Shown here: one piece after another, positions 43,368-51,497 of the stretch
Layout of the letters: each line of letters begins with the position of its first letter
Numbering within the stretch: position 1 is the first letter of the stretch
DNA from: Gluconobacter albidus
Lineage (GTDB): Bacteria; Pseudomonadota; Alphaproteobacteria; Acetobacterales; Acetobacteraceae
Assembly (NCBI RefSeq): GCF_002723915.1
Contig: NZ_BEWL01000011.1
Coordinates: 62,001-126,000, forward strand
Direction: 5' to 3'
Length of the DNA: 64,000 bases
The notes under the pieces: model-generated
Databases searched by the model: none
Told to the model about the DNA's origin: nothing
Seen by the model: the letters and a program-made list of their open reading frames with translations, nothing else
Position numbers and translations under genes: made by a program

Positions 43368-44019
43368 CATTTTACGCCCGGCGTCTCCGGTGAAACAGGC
43401 GCGCGTTACGATTGGCGATCTGGGTCTTGCCCTCCTGCCGCAGAAGGATCTGGTCAGTATCGGCCCTTTTCGGGGGCAAGCTGACGCCGTGAGTGCCACG
43501 GTAAAAGCCGCTTTGGGCGTCAGTCTGTCCAGCGGTTTTCAGGAACAGGACAGTCCGGAAGGCTATGCTGTTTTCAGGGCAGGACACAGTCAGTGGTTCT
43601 GTCGCGGACCGGAAGGCGGGATGCTGGAGGCGCGACTGGTGGCGCTTTGTGAAGGCCGGGCGGCAGTCACGGATCAGAGCGACAGTCGGGTCAGGTTCTC
43701 CCTGTGTGGCCCTGGTGCGGCGGCCATTGCGGCAAAGCTCGTGCCCGTGGATCTTCGGGCGTCCGCTTTCGCAAAAGACTGCGTTGCCCTGACGCTTGCA
43801 GGGCACATCCCGGTCATTCTGACCTGCCGGGAGGTGTTGCTGGAATACGAATTTCTGGTGCCCCGGAGTCTCGCGCAGAGCCTGTTCGACGATATTCATA
43901 TCGCCATGAAGGGCGGGATTCCGGGTTCTGACCCTATCTGCAGCCGTGCAGACAAAGGGGATTACTTTATTCCCAGTGTGGAAATGGATCCGCGAGATGA
44001 TCGTAATGCCAGGGCATGA
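43360..44019 (+). CDS. soxG: Sarcosine oxidase gamma subunit
   Basis: 219 aa. Fourth subunit, structurally like a small aminomethyltransferase domain; needed for complex assembly. The family shows weak conservation, but FCGPGAAAIAAKLVPVDL-type (CGPGAAAIAAKLVPVDL), FMVPRSLAQ-like LVPRSLAQSL and its position after soxA make the call. ATG 43360 is inside the soxA end (8-base overlap). Its last 53 bases overlap the tail of the convergent CobW-type gene. Confidence 0.88.
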   Translation: MADILRPASPVKQARVTIGDLGLALLPQKDLVSIGPFRGQADAVSATVKAALGVSLSSGFQEQDSPEGYAVFRAGHSQWFCRGPEGGMLEARLVALCEGRAAVTDQSDSRVRFSLCGPGAAAIAAKLVPVDLRASAFAKDCVALTLAGHIPVILTCREVLLEYEFLVPRSLAQSLFDDIHIAMKGGIPGSDPICSRADKGDYFIPSVEMDPRDDRNARA

Positions 44020-45170
44020 ACACCTCGTCCTGTGAAGGCGGGACAAGGCAATCGTCCAGAGCCGCGCGGATGCCCGCTTCGTCCATTCCGGCGCCTATGA
44101 AGACGAGTTCCTGACGGCGGTCTCCGTAAACGTCGTCCCAGTAGCCTGCGAGTGTGGCGCGCCATGCCGCGTCGTCCGGCCAGTTCTGGTGGGGAACGCT
44201 GGCCCACCAGCGTCCGGCAGCCTGATGGCGGGCCAGAGCGCCTGCGATGCTCAGGTCGCCAACCCAGTCCGGTCGTGTTGCGAGCCAGAAATAGCCTTTG
44301 ACCCGGACGACACCCTCCCATGACTGTTCGATGAAAGCGGCGAAAGCTTCCGGATTGAAGGGGCGTTTGGCCCGATAGACAAAACTGGTGATGCCATATT
44401 CCTCAGTCTCGGGGCGATGTTCGGCATGACCGTGCAGTTCCCGGAACCAGGTCGGGTGCTGGTGCGCGCGGTCGAAGTCGAAAAGACCCGTATTCAGGAT
44501 CTGGTCCGGCGCAACCTGCGCTCTGGCGTGTTTCGATGAGCTTCGCATCTGCGTTCAGGGAGCGGATGATCAGCCGGGCCGCCTCTGCCTGTTCAGGCGA
44601 GGCCGTATCCATCTTGTTGAGGATGATGACATCCGCAAACTCGATCTGATCGACGAAGAGATCCACGAGCGCGCGTTCGTCGTCCTCTCCCGCCACTTCC
44701 CCCCTGTCCCGCAGAAAATCAGTCGAACCATAGTCCCGGAGCAGGTTCACCGCATCCACGACCGTCACCATCGTATCGAGGCGTGCGATGTCGCTCAGGC
44801 TGCGCCCGTCCTCATCGCGGAATTCGAAGGTTGCGGCCACAGGGAGAGGCTCGGCAATGCCGGTGGACTCGATCAGGAGATAATCAAACCGCTTTTCCTG
44901 CGCCAGCCGGTCCACTTCCGTCAGAAGGTCGTCGCGCAGGGTGCAGCAGATGCATCCGTTGGTCATTTCGACCAGTTTTTCGTCTGTTCGCGAGAGGTTA
45001 CTGCCCCCATTACGAACGAGATCCGCATCAATATTCACATCGCTCATATCATTGACGATGACGGCAACCTTCAGCCCTGCACGGTTATTGAGGACATGAT
45101 TGAGAAGCGTTGTCTTGCCGGCCCCCAGAAAACCGGAAAGGACAGTCACGGGCAATCGGGTATCCGACAT
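43967..45170 (-). pseudogene. CobW/COG0523-family GTPase, metallochaperone type, frameshifted near 44520
   Basis: The first part (45170 to about 44520) has Walker [11 protein letters not shown] near 12-21, the metal motif GCICC near 72-76, ESTGIAEP and the guanine-specificity NKMD. The reading frame breaks after [10 protein letters not shown], and the CobW C-terminal domain ([15 protein letters not shown], ending DPFPHWE) continues in another frame down to 43967. One extra base in the run cgccagagcg would explain it. Either a real inactivation or a sequencing error. COG0523 GTPases of this kind deliver zinc to enzymes when zinc is scarce. The Zur-like palindrome upstream and DUF1826 opposite support a zinc role. 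Confidence 0.8.
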
Positions 45171-45220
45171 GTAGAGGAGATCCTTGGGACGTTGCAGCGG
45201 GTTGATCCGCCCTCATTATT

Positions 45221-45240
45221 TGATATGATATAACATATCA
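45221..45240. promoter_or_regulatory. Zur-like operator (TGATATG-N6-CATATCA)
   Basis: The 20 bases form a perfect inverted repeat with seven-base arms TGATATG and CATATCA around ATATAA. The AT-rich centre resembles alphaproteobacterial Zur boxes (NNGATATGTTATAACATATC-like). It lies 50 bases before the CobW-type start and 22 before the DUF1826 start on the other strand, so one site could repress both. The Zur gene itself is not in the window. Confidence 0.6.
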
Positions 45241-45262
45241 ATGATAGGGGAAATTGTCTGCG

Positions 45263-45868
45263 ATGTCTGTCTGTCCGACACGCCGCCGTCTGGAGCGCCA
45301 GTTGCCGTTCGGTGGCATCCTGTCTGCGCATCGCAGCCTTGAGATGCACCGGATGGACGTGTCACCAGGCCTGAGGGCGGCAGCGTCAACCTATCTTGTG
45401 ACGGGGCCGCGTCTGCTCATGGCAAAGGGGGCTCTGTCGGAAATGGCCGCACAGCTTGCTCCGCACTGCCCGGAGTCTGCGCGGCTTTTGATTCCGGACA
45501 TGCTTGAGCTTGCGGAAGTTTACAGCGCGGTGTCCGGACACCGGAACCTGCGTGTCCGGCTGGAGAAAATCACCACGGACAGTTGCCGGAAATTCCACGT
45601 GGACTGTGTAGATCTGCGGCTGCTTCGCGCTTATGCCGGGCCGGGCGTTCAGTGGACTGCTGACGAGGGGCAGACTGTGCAGGAGGCTCCGACAGGTGCT
45701 GTTGTTTTCCTGAAGGGAAAGCATTTTCCGGGCTGGGACGAGGCGGAAAAAATTCTCCATCGCTCGCCTCCTCTCTCATTCCGACCGGTGCCGGAGCGTG
45801 TCCGGCTGCTTCTGACAATCGACGAAGCAAATGCCTGTGGGGATGCCGCGTTCGATATGGTTGCCTGA
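45263..45868 (+). CDS. DUF1826 domain protein (zinc-regulon companion of CobW)
   Basis: 201 aa. Full DUF1826 pattern: CRKFHVDCVDLRLLRAYAGPGVQW, APTGAVVFLKGKHFPG, LHRSPP, then RLLLTIDEA near the end. DUF1826 has no known reaction but is often found beside Zur-regulated COG0523 GTPases, as here. ATG 45263 has an AGGGGA about 12 bases upstream; TTG 45254 is the other option. The end faces the ybaK gene with a short hairpin between. Confidence 0.85.
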   Translation: MSVCPTRRRLERQLPFGGILSAHRSLEMHRMDVSPGLRAAASTYLVTGPRLLMAKGALSEMAAQLAPHCPESARLLIPDMLELAEVYSAVSGHRNLRVRLEKITTDSCRKFHVDCVDLRLLRAYAGPGVQWTADEGQTVQEAPTGAVVFLKGKHFPGWDEAEKILHRSPPLSFRPVPERVRLLLTIDEANACGDAAFDMVA

Positions 45869-45873
45869 GGCTG

Positions 45874-45890
45874 ATAAGAAGCGTTCTTAT
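45874..45890. terminator. Possible bidirectional terminator hairpin
   Basis: ATAAGAA (45874-45880), loop GCG, TTCTTAT (45884-45890): a perfect seven-base stem between two converging genes, overlapping the ybaK stop. AT-rich with no clear U-run, so its efficiency would be low. Confidence 0.3.
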
Positions 45891-46348
45891 GTCTGGGTGA
45901 CATCGACCCATTCCGCGCTGACGAGTTCCGCCAGACGGTCCGGTGTCAGGCAGACGGAACTGTTCCTGTCGCCTGCGGCGGGCCAGACGTTATCGAAGGC
46001 CCGCAGGGAGATGTCGCAGAACACGCGGACCGGCTGCGGCAGGCCAAAAGGACAGACGCCCCCGACCGGATGGCTTGTCAGTTGCAGCACCTCGTCCGCG
46101 GGCAGCATACGCGGCCGGTTTCCGAACGTGTCTTTCGTCTTGCGGTTATCCAGACGTCCCGTCCCGGCCATGACGACCAGAATCCGTTCCTCGCCCACTT
46201 TCAGCGCCAGCGTCTTGGCAATCTGTCCTTCCTGCACTCCGAGGGTCTGAGCGGCTTCCGCCACCGTCGCGGTGCTGTCTTCCAGTACGACGGGCTGGAT
46301 ATCGGGTGCGTTTGCCTCAAAAAACGCCTGCACGGAACTGCGGCTCAT
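45887..46348 (-). CDS. YbaK/EbsC-family aminoacyl-tRNA deacylase
   Basis: 153 aa. Trans-editing domain that clears mischarged aminoacyl-tRNA (for example Cys- or Ala-tRNAPro). Family marks are IAKTLALKVGEERILVVMAG with its Lys, and HPVGGVCPFGLPQPV; the conserved Asp-Leu region reads VFCDISLRAFDNVWPAAGDRN. Likely free-standing and cytoplasmic. It lies between the DUF1826 gene and the TetR gene without evident link to either. Confidence 0.9.
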   Translation of the reverse strand: MSRSSVQAFFEANAPDIQPVVLEDSTATVAEAAQTLGVQEGQIAKTLALKVGEERILVVMAGTGRLDNRKTKDTFGNRPRMLPADEVLQLTSHPVGGVCPFGLPQPVRVFCDISLRAFDNVWPAAGDRNSSVCLTPDRLAELVSAEWVDVTQT

Positions 46349-46402
46349 CTCTTGCTCCTCATGATGCGGGAAGACCGTTTGTAATCCGGTTTCAGGCGGA
46401 TT

Positions 46403-47026
46403 TCACGTCACGGGCCAGGCCTGCATGCCGATCCGGGCGATTTCGAGCAGACGCTCCCGGGAAGCGCCGTCACGGGCCTGAACCGCCATGCCACGCAGCA
46501 GGGAGCCGTAGAAGGCCGCCAGAGCTTCGATATCGGTATCGGCTGGCAGGTCTCCCACGTCCTGCCCTTTTCGCAGACGGCTGGCCATGGCGTCTTCGGC
46601 CTGGGTCCGCTGACTGGCGAGAAGGTCGCGCAGGCGGGTCTGGTGCGGCGAGCACTGCGTCGCCGCGACCGAAATCATGCAGCCTGCCGGCCGGTCGGGG
46701 CGCGTGAATTCCACAGCGGCGGCGGTCGTCAAATCCCGAAAAACCGTGCGCGTATCGGCGTCTTCACGCAGAATGGAGAGGAACCAGCCGCCTGCAACGC
46801 TCAGATAGGTCTCGATCACCTCGTGATACAGCGCCTCCTTGCTGCCGAAGGCGTTGTAGAAGCTGGAGGCGCTGATCTGCATGGCCGCGATCAGGTCGTC
46901 GAAGCTCGTGCCTTCATAGCCACGGTCCCAGAACAGGCGCATGGCGGCGCACAGGGCTTTCTGACGGTCAAAGGACTGAGGGCGGCCCCGCCCCCGCCGC
47001 TCGCCGGGTTCTTTTTTTGGTGTCAT
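46403..47026 (-). CDS. TetR-family regulator, divergent from an SDR gene
   Basis: 207 aa. N-terminal TetR HTH (ALCAAMRLFWDRGYEGTS, then FDDLIAAMQISASSFYNAFGSK) with a GRGRPQSFD arm, and a ligand domain with RPAGCMISVAATQCSP typical of the YcdC/TetR_C_16-like group that controls quinone/SDR genes. The frame extends to 47095, but the Met at 47026 starts right before the basic arm and is chosen. Probably represses the SDR gene and itself through the palindrome at 47077. Confidence 0.88.
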   Translation of the reverse strand: MTPKKEPGERRGRGRPQSFDRQKALCAAMRLFWDRGYEGTSFDDLIAAMQISASSFYNAFGSKEALYHEVIETYLSVAGGWFLSILREDADTRTVFRDLTTAAAVEFTRPDRPAGCMISVAATQCSPHQTRLRDLLASQRTQAEDAMASRLRKGQDVGDLPADTDIEALAAFYGSLLRGMAVQARDGASRERLLEIARIGMQAWPVT

Positions 47027-47076
47027 CGCTCCATAAATCCTTGAAACCGGAAATCCAAGCCTCATATGCCTTATGT

Positions 47077-47092
47077 TGGAGCGATCACTCCA
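47077..47092. promoter_or_regulatory. Operator-like palindrome between tetR and SDR
   Basis: TGGAGCGATCACTCCA: inverted arms TGGAG and CTCCA around CGATCA with a GATC centre, 14 of 16 bases symmetric. A second half-site, TGGAGCGATGA on the minus strand, lies at 47022-47032 over the tetR start. Position between divergent genes and the symmetry fit a TetR operator. Confidence 0.55.
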
Positions 47093-47171
47093 CATTTAAA
47101 TCCTCTGGTTTCGACAAACCGGGCATGTGAAGCGCGCAGGCGTTCCAGCCCTTACAGACAGGCACATCTCC

Positions 47172-47918
47172 ATGAGCAGACTTTCCGGAAAAGTGGCAAT
47201 CGTGACCGGCGCATCCAAGGGCATTGGCGCGGGTATCGCCAAGGCGCTCGCCGCAGAAGGCGCGGCGGTCGTCGTCAATTACGCATCCAGCAAATCCGGG
47301 GCGGACGCCGTTGTTGCCGCCATTACGGGCAACGGTGGAAAGGCGGTTTCCGTGCAGGGCGATGTCTCGCGCAAGGCGGATGCGCAGGCGATTGTGGAGA
47401 CGGCAATCAGCCAGTTCGGCAGGCTGGATATTCTTGTGAACAATTCCGGTGTTTACGAATTTGCGTCGATCGACCAGATCACCGAAGAGCATTTCCACCG
47501 GCTTTTCAATATCAACGTTCTGGGCACGCTCCTGACCACGCAGGCCGCGGTGAAGCATCTGGGGGATGGCGGAAGCGTCATCAACATCAGTTCTGTCGTC
47601 TCGCGCATTACGCCGCCCGATCTGGCCGTCTATACGGGAACGAAGGGTGCGGTGGATGCCATAACCGGCTCCCTTGCGCGCGAACTCGGCCCACGAAATA
47701 TCCGGGTCAATGCCATCAATCCGGGTCTGGTCGAAACGGAAGGAACCAAAGCGGCCAATGTCGTTGGTTCTGAGGCGGAACAGTTTATTGTTTCACAGAC
47801 TCCCCTAGGACGCAGTGGCCAGGTGCAGGACATTGCCCCGCTTGCCGTGTTCCTTGCCTCCGACGAAGCCCGCTGGCTGACTGGCGAGACACTCATCGCG
47901 TCCGGCGGGCTGCGGTAA
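47172..47918 (+). CDS. Short-chain dehydrogenase/reductase (SDR)
   Basis: 248 aa. TGASKGIG near 12-19, NNSG instead of NNAG near 90, active-site Ser in ISSVVSR, Tyr/Lys in YTGTKGA. The closing TLIASGGLR matches the 3-oxoacyl-ACP reductase/glucose-1-dehydrogenase type. The ATG at 47172 begins the fold at the standard distance; a longer frame from 47127 exists. TetR-SDR pairs of this kind are common in acetic acid bacteria and often respond to electrophiles or quinones (inference). Confidence 0.9.
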   Translation: MSRLSGKVAIVTGASKGIGAGIAKALAAEGAAVVVNYASSKSGADAVVAAITGNGGKAVSVQGDVSRKADAQAIVETAISQFGRLDILVNNSGVYEFASIDQITEEHFHRLFNINVLGTLLTTQAAVKHLGDGGSVINISSVVSRITPPDLAVYTGTKGAVDAITGSLARELGPRNIRVNAINPGLVETEGTKAANVVGSEAEQFIVSQTPLGRSGQVQDIAPLAVFLASDEARWLTGETLIASGGLR

Positions 47919-47929
47919 GGTCCGATATT

Positions 47930-47963
47930 GACCCGGCAGAGTTCTGCCGGGTCATTTTTTTTT
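47930..47963 (+). terminator. Rho-independent terminator after the SDR gene
   Basis: GACCCGGCAG (47930-47939), loop AGTT, CTGCCGGGTC (47944-47953), then A and a run of nine T (47955-47963). A perfect ten-base GC-rich stem, the clearest terminator in the window. Confidence 0.9.
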
Positions 47964-48172
47964 GCTTGCCTACCCTGCCGTACGAGACCTGCTGGCGACA
48001 GAGAATTATTTATCCTTCCGGTTTTTATACACACAGAACTGGAAACTATTCCTTGGAAACGACGGAACCCGAAGCACAAGCGGGATGTTTACCGCTCAGG
48101 TTGCAGAACCCGGTGCGCAGTGGGGTGCACTGTTTTTTCAGGGAACGCAGTCGAAGGACTGCCGCAAGAGGG

Positions 48173-49606
48173 ATGAGACAACGCAGCGAGGCGGACAGGC
48201 TGATCACGAAAATCGTGGTGGTCGTCACGATGGGAGCGCTGGCCTTCGGATATGACACGGGCGTCATTGCCGGAGCGCTGCCGTTCATGCAGCTTCCGGT
48301 CGCGAAGGGCGGGCTGGGGCTTACGCCTCTGACGGAAGGACTGGTGACATCCGCGCTGGTTCTGGGGGCGGCTTTCGGCTCGCTGATCTGCGGGATGATG
48401 GCGGATCGGTTCGGACGACGGGACAGTCTGATGGCGCTGTCGGTCGTGTTCGTCATCGGGGCGATCGGCACTGCGCAGGCACCGTCCGTTGCGGTGATGG
48501 TTGCCATGCGGGCCGTGCTGGGTTTTGCCGTGGGCGGGGCGTCCGCGCTTGTACCGATGTTCATTTCCGAAATGGCGCCCTCCGGACGCAGGGGACGGCT
48601 GGTCAGCCAGAACGAAATGATGATCGTGACGGGACAGCTCGTCGCCTACACGCTCAATGCCGGACTGGCGCATTTTTCGGAATCACCGTCCATCTGGCGC
48701 ACCATGCTGATGATTGCCGCGGTTCCGGCCATCCTTCTGGGGGTGGGGCTGTTTTTCGTTCCGCGCTCTCCGCGCTGGCTGGCGAGTCAGGGCCGGACGG
48801 ACGAAGCGAAGCATGTGCTGGAACTCATCCGCTCCACCGACCGTCAGGTCCGTCACGAGATGCGGGCGATCTACACGGCCGTGGACGACGATGCGGAACA
48901 GATTGGCTGGCGTCAGGCATTCGGGGAAGTCTGGATCCGGCGTCTGCTGATGCTGGGGGTGGGGCTTGGATTTACGGCCCAGTTCACCGGCGTCAATGCT
49001 TTCATGTATTTTACGCCCATCATCCTGCGCCAGACGGGGCTTGGAACCGAGGCGGCGCTGATCGCGACGATTGGCGATGGTCTTGTTGCCGTGGGGGCGA
49101 CCTTTGCGGGGATCTGGATGATCGGGCGTTTCCCGCGACGCGTCACGCTTCTGGGTGGGCTGTGCGGTGTGGTTCTGGCGCATCTGGGGCTTGGAGCAAC
49201 GCTGCTGTTTCTCAAGGGAACGGCTGTGGAAAGCTATGCGGCTCTGGGTTTCATCCTTCTGGCCCTGCTCTTCATCCAGATGATGGTTTCTCCGCTGTAC
49301 TGGCTGCTGATGTCCGAGCTTTTTCCAATGCGCGCCCGTGGGGTTCTGACGGGTCTGTCAGTCTCATCGCAGTGGATCTTTAACGCTACAGTCACCTTTC
49401 TTTTCCCCGTTTTCCTGCATGCGATCGGACCGGGCACGTTTTTTGTCTTCGCGACGATCAACGTCCTCTCCCTCTGTTTCGTGGCGCGGTTTCTTCCGGA
49501 AACGAAGGGCTTGTCGCTGGAGAAGCTGGAGACGCATCTCAAAGATCATCTCTCCCCGGATGACTCCGGAAACGTCAGCCCTGCAACACTTCCAAGCAGC
49601 CCATGA
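48173..49606 (+). CDS. MFS sugar porter (major facilitator, sugar:H+ symporter type)
   Basis: 477 aa, 12 helices. Sugar-porter signatures: GYDTGVIAGALP at helix 1, ADRFGRRDSL, RSPRWLASQGR, a QFTGVNAFMYF motif at helix 7, ELFPMRARGVLTG and PETKG at the end. Likely imports a pentose, hexose or polyol. The frame is open back to 47966, but that part has no SD, runs across the region just after the terminator, and does not look like protein; ATG 48173 follows a GAGG only one base away, so the start is not certain. Confidence 0.9.
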   Translation: MRQRSEADRLITKIVVVVTMGALAFGYDTGVIAGALPFMQLPVAKGGLGLTPLTEGLVTSALVLGAAFGSLICGMMADRFGRRDSLMALSVVFVIGAIGTAQAPSVAVMVAMRAVLGFAVGGASALVPMFISEMAPSGRRGRLVSQNEMMIVTGQLVAYTLNAGLAHFSESPSIWRTMLMIAAVPAILLGVGLFFVPRSPRWLASQGRTDEAKHVLELIRSTDRQVRHEMRAIYTAVDDDAEQIGWRQAFGEVWIRRLLMLGVGLGFTAQFTGVNAFMYFTPIILRQTGLGTEAALIATIGDGLVAVGATFAGIWMIGRFPRRVTLLGGLCGVVLAHLGLGATLLFLKGTAVESYAALGFILLALLFIQMMVSPLYWLLMSELFPMRARGVLTGLSVSSQWIFNATVTFLFPVFLHAIGPGTFFVFATINVLSLCFVARFLPETKGLSLEKLETHLKDHLSPDDSGNVSPATLPSSP

Positions 49607-49616
49607 CGGATGCGGC

Positions 49617-50726
49617 CTACCCCTCTGACCACAAGGCCGGAGGGACCAGGCCGCTGCATGTCAGGCGTCCGCCGGTCAGGCAGGAGGGGGCGCCGGTGAT
49701 GGTCGGGGCGGAGAGTGGCAGTTTTCGCAGGGCCCGTACGGCCAGAAATCCGAAACATTCCGCCTCCAGATCATCGCCATTCCAGCCGAGTTTTTCGACC
49801 GGCATCACGGGCGCCGGCAAAGCGCGCTCAAGCTCTTCCATGAGGGCCGGGTTGTGGCGACCGCCTCCGCACACATACCAGGCTGCCGGAGGGCGTGGCA
49901 GCGGTGTGCGCCGGATGGCCTCGACCGTAAAGGCGACAAGCGTTGCGGCACCGTCCTGCGGTGACAGCGCACTGACCGCAGTCATGGCGCGCTGGAAGGT
50001 CAGGCGGTCCAGCGATTTGGGGGCCGGTCGGGAAAAATAGGGATCTGCCAGCAGAGGCTCAAGAATGTCTTCGTGAACCGATCCCGAGCGGGCCAGTGCG
50101 CCGTCCACATCGCAGGCGGTGCCGGTATGGAGAAAGGCCCAGTCATCCAGCAGGGCGTTTCCCGGGCCGGTATCGCAGGCATGGATGCTTCCGTCCGCCT
50201 CCACCAGCGTCACATTCGCAACCCCGCCAATATTGAGGATCGCAACCGGGCCTTCATGCTCCCGCAGCAGGGCGGCGTGATACCACGGCGCCAGAGGGGC
50301 CCCTTCCCCACCGGCGGCGACATCTGCGCTGCGAAAATCATGAATGACCGGAAGGCCGGTTTCACGCGACAGCAGGGCGGCGTCGCCGATCTGCCAGGTC
50401 AGGCGGCGTTCGGGGGCGTGCAGGATGGTCTGTCCATGAAAGCCGATCAGATCGACGGTGTCTGTCTTCTGGCGCAGGATCTGGACGGCCTCGATGTGAC
50501 GCAGGGTGAGGTCCCGCTCCACACTGCGCAGTTCCGGATCTTCGGGGCTCAGCGTTGTGGCGCGCGACAGCAGATCGCGGGCGCGGGCGCGCAGTTCCGG
50601 CGAATATGTCAGGCTGAGGCCGGGGCCATGCGAGACAATCTTCTCACCGTCCGTCCGGACGAGGGCTGCGTCCACGCCATCCAGCGATGTGCCGCTCATC
50701 AGGCCTATTGCGGTCAGGCATCGCAT
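49617..50726 (-). CDS. anmK: Anhydro-N-acetylmuramic acid kinase
   Basis: 369 aa, family length. Phosphorylates and opens 1,6-anhydro-MurNAc to MurNAc-6-phosphate. Family words GLMSGTSLDGVDAAL at 8-22, GFHGQTILHAP, IGDAALLSRETGLPVIHDFRSAD, the catalytic-Asp region NALLDDW and GGGRHNPALM are all present. The ATG shares one base with the gntR stop (TGATG), showing coupling. Last gene of the SSS-murQ-gntR-anmK operon. The MFS gene converges on it. Confidence 0.95.
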   Translation of the reverse strand: MRCLTAIGLMSGTSLDGVDAALVRTDGEKIVSHGPGLSLTYSPELRARARDLLSRATTLSPEDPELRSVERDLTLRHIEAVQILRQKTDTVDLIGFHGQTILHAPERRLTWQIGDAALLSRETGLPVIHDFRSADVAAGGEGAPLAPWYHAALLREHEGPVAILNIGGVANVTLVEADGSIHACDTGPGNALLDDWAFLHTGTACDVDGALARSGSVHEDILEPLLADPYFSRPAPKSLDRLTFQRAMTAVSALSPQDGAATLVAFTVEAIRRTPLPRPPAAWYVCGGGRHNPALMEELERALPAPVMPVEKLGWNGDDLEAECFGFLAVRALRKLPLSAPTITGAPSCLTGGRLTCSGLVPPALWSEG

Positions 50727-51490
50727 CAGTCGTGCTCCTCGGAGGTTTGCAGTTCCACGACGAAATCATAGAGGTCGGCGCGATAGCAGGAGAATGTGAC
50801 CTCAAGGACGCGCCCGTCAGGAAGGAAGGAGCGCCGTTCGATTTCAAGAATGGCCGTGGGGTGGCTGATATGGAGCAGTTCGGCTTCGTGGAGTGTGGCC
50901 ATGCGCGCCCGGATCCGCTGAAGTGCCCTGACGGGCAACAGGCCGTGCGCTTTCAGGGCCGCGTAAAACGATTCCCCGACCAGTTCCGGAGAGGCCAGAT
51001 CCCGACGTGAGATGACGGCTGTTTCGATGGCCATGGGCTCGCCGTCCGCGGTCCGGATCCGTTTCAGGCGCAGGACCGGGGCGGCCGGAGCGATGCCCAG
51101 CGCCATGGCTTCGTCCGGGCTGGCGCCTGCGGCGCGCTTGTCCAGCCAGATTGATGCCGGTTCGTAGCCGCGGGCCCGCATGTCGTCAGAAAACCCCATC
51201 AGGACCGAAAGCGGCTGCTGGATCCTGCGGGAGACGAATGTTCCTGCGCCGGGGCGCTGGGTCAGGAGGCCAGCCGTCACCAGCTGTTCAAGCGATTTGC
51301 GGACCGTCACACGGGAGACGCCTGTCAGCGCGGCCAGTTCACGCTCCGGCGGGACGGCATCGCCGCCGCGCAGGGTGCCCCCGTTGATGAGTTCGCGCAG
51401 GCGTTCAGCCAGTTGCAGATACAGGGGTTTGCGGTCGGTCTCATCTGGCGTGAGGGCAGCAAAAATGTTTTCCGTGGGCTTCACGTCCAT
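50726..51490 (-). CDS. GntR/HutC-family regulator (amino-sugar type)
   Basis: 254 aa. N-terminal winged HTH (GGDAVPPERELAALTGVSRV, TVRKSLEQLVTAGLLTQRPG) and a UTRA effector domain. NagR/DasR members of this group bind GlcN6P or GlcNAc6P. GAGG five bases before ATG 51490 supports the start. Lying inside the operon, it probably senses a phosphorylated intermediate and represses both divergent operons at 53959-54269. Confidence 0.9.
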   Translation of the reverse strand: MDVKPTENIFAALTPDETDRKPLYLQLAERLRELINGGTLRGGDAVPPERELAALTGVSRVTVRKSLEQLVTAGLLTQRPGAGTFVSRRIQQPLSVLMGFSDDMRARGYEPASIWLDKRAAGASPDEAMALGIAPAAPVLRLKRIRTADGEPMAIETAVISRRDLASPELVGESFYAALKAHGLLPVRALQRIRARMATLHEAELLHISHPTAILEIERRSFLPDGRVLEVTFSCYRADLYDFVVELQTSEEHD

Positions 51491-51497
51491 AAAAACC

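Noticed and set aside
43967-44548. CobW C-terminal frame as an independent gene
   Set aside because: Its first residues (MRSSSKHAR) are the out-of-frame reading of the GTPase gene, no SD is present, and the two parts join into one family-length protein after a one-base correction.
47966-48172. Long N-terminus of the sugar porter
   Set aside because: Reads from the region right after a strong terminator, has no SD, and a porter does not need it; helix 1 starts soon after ATG 48173.
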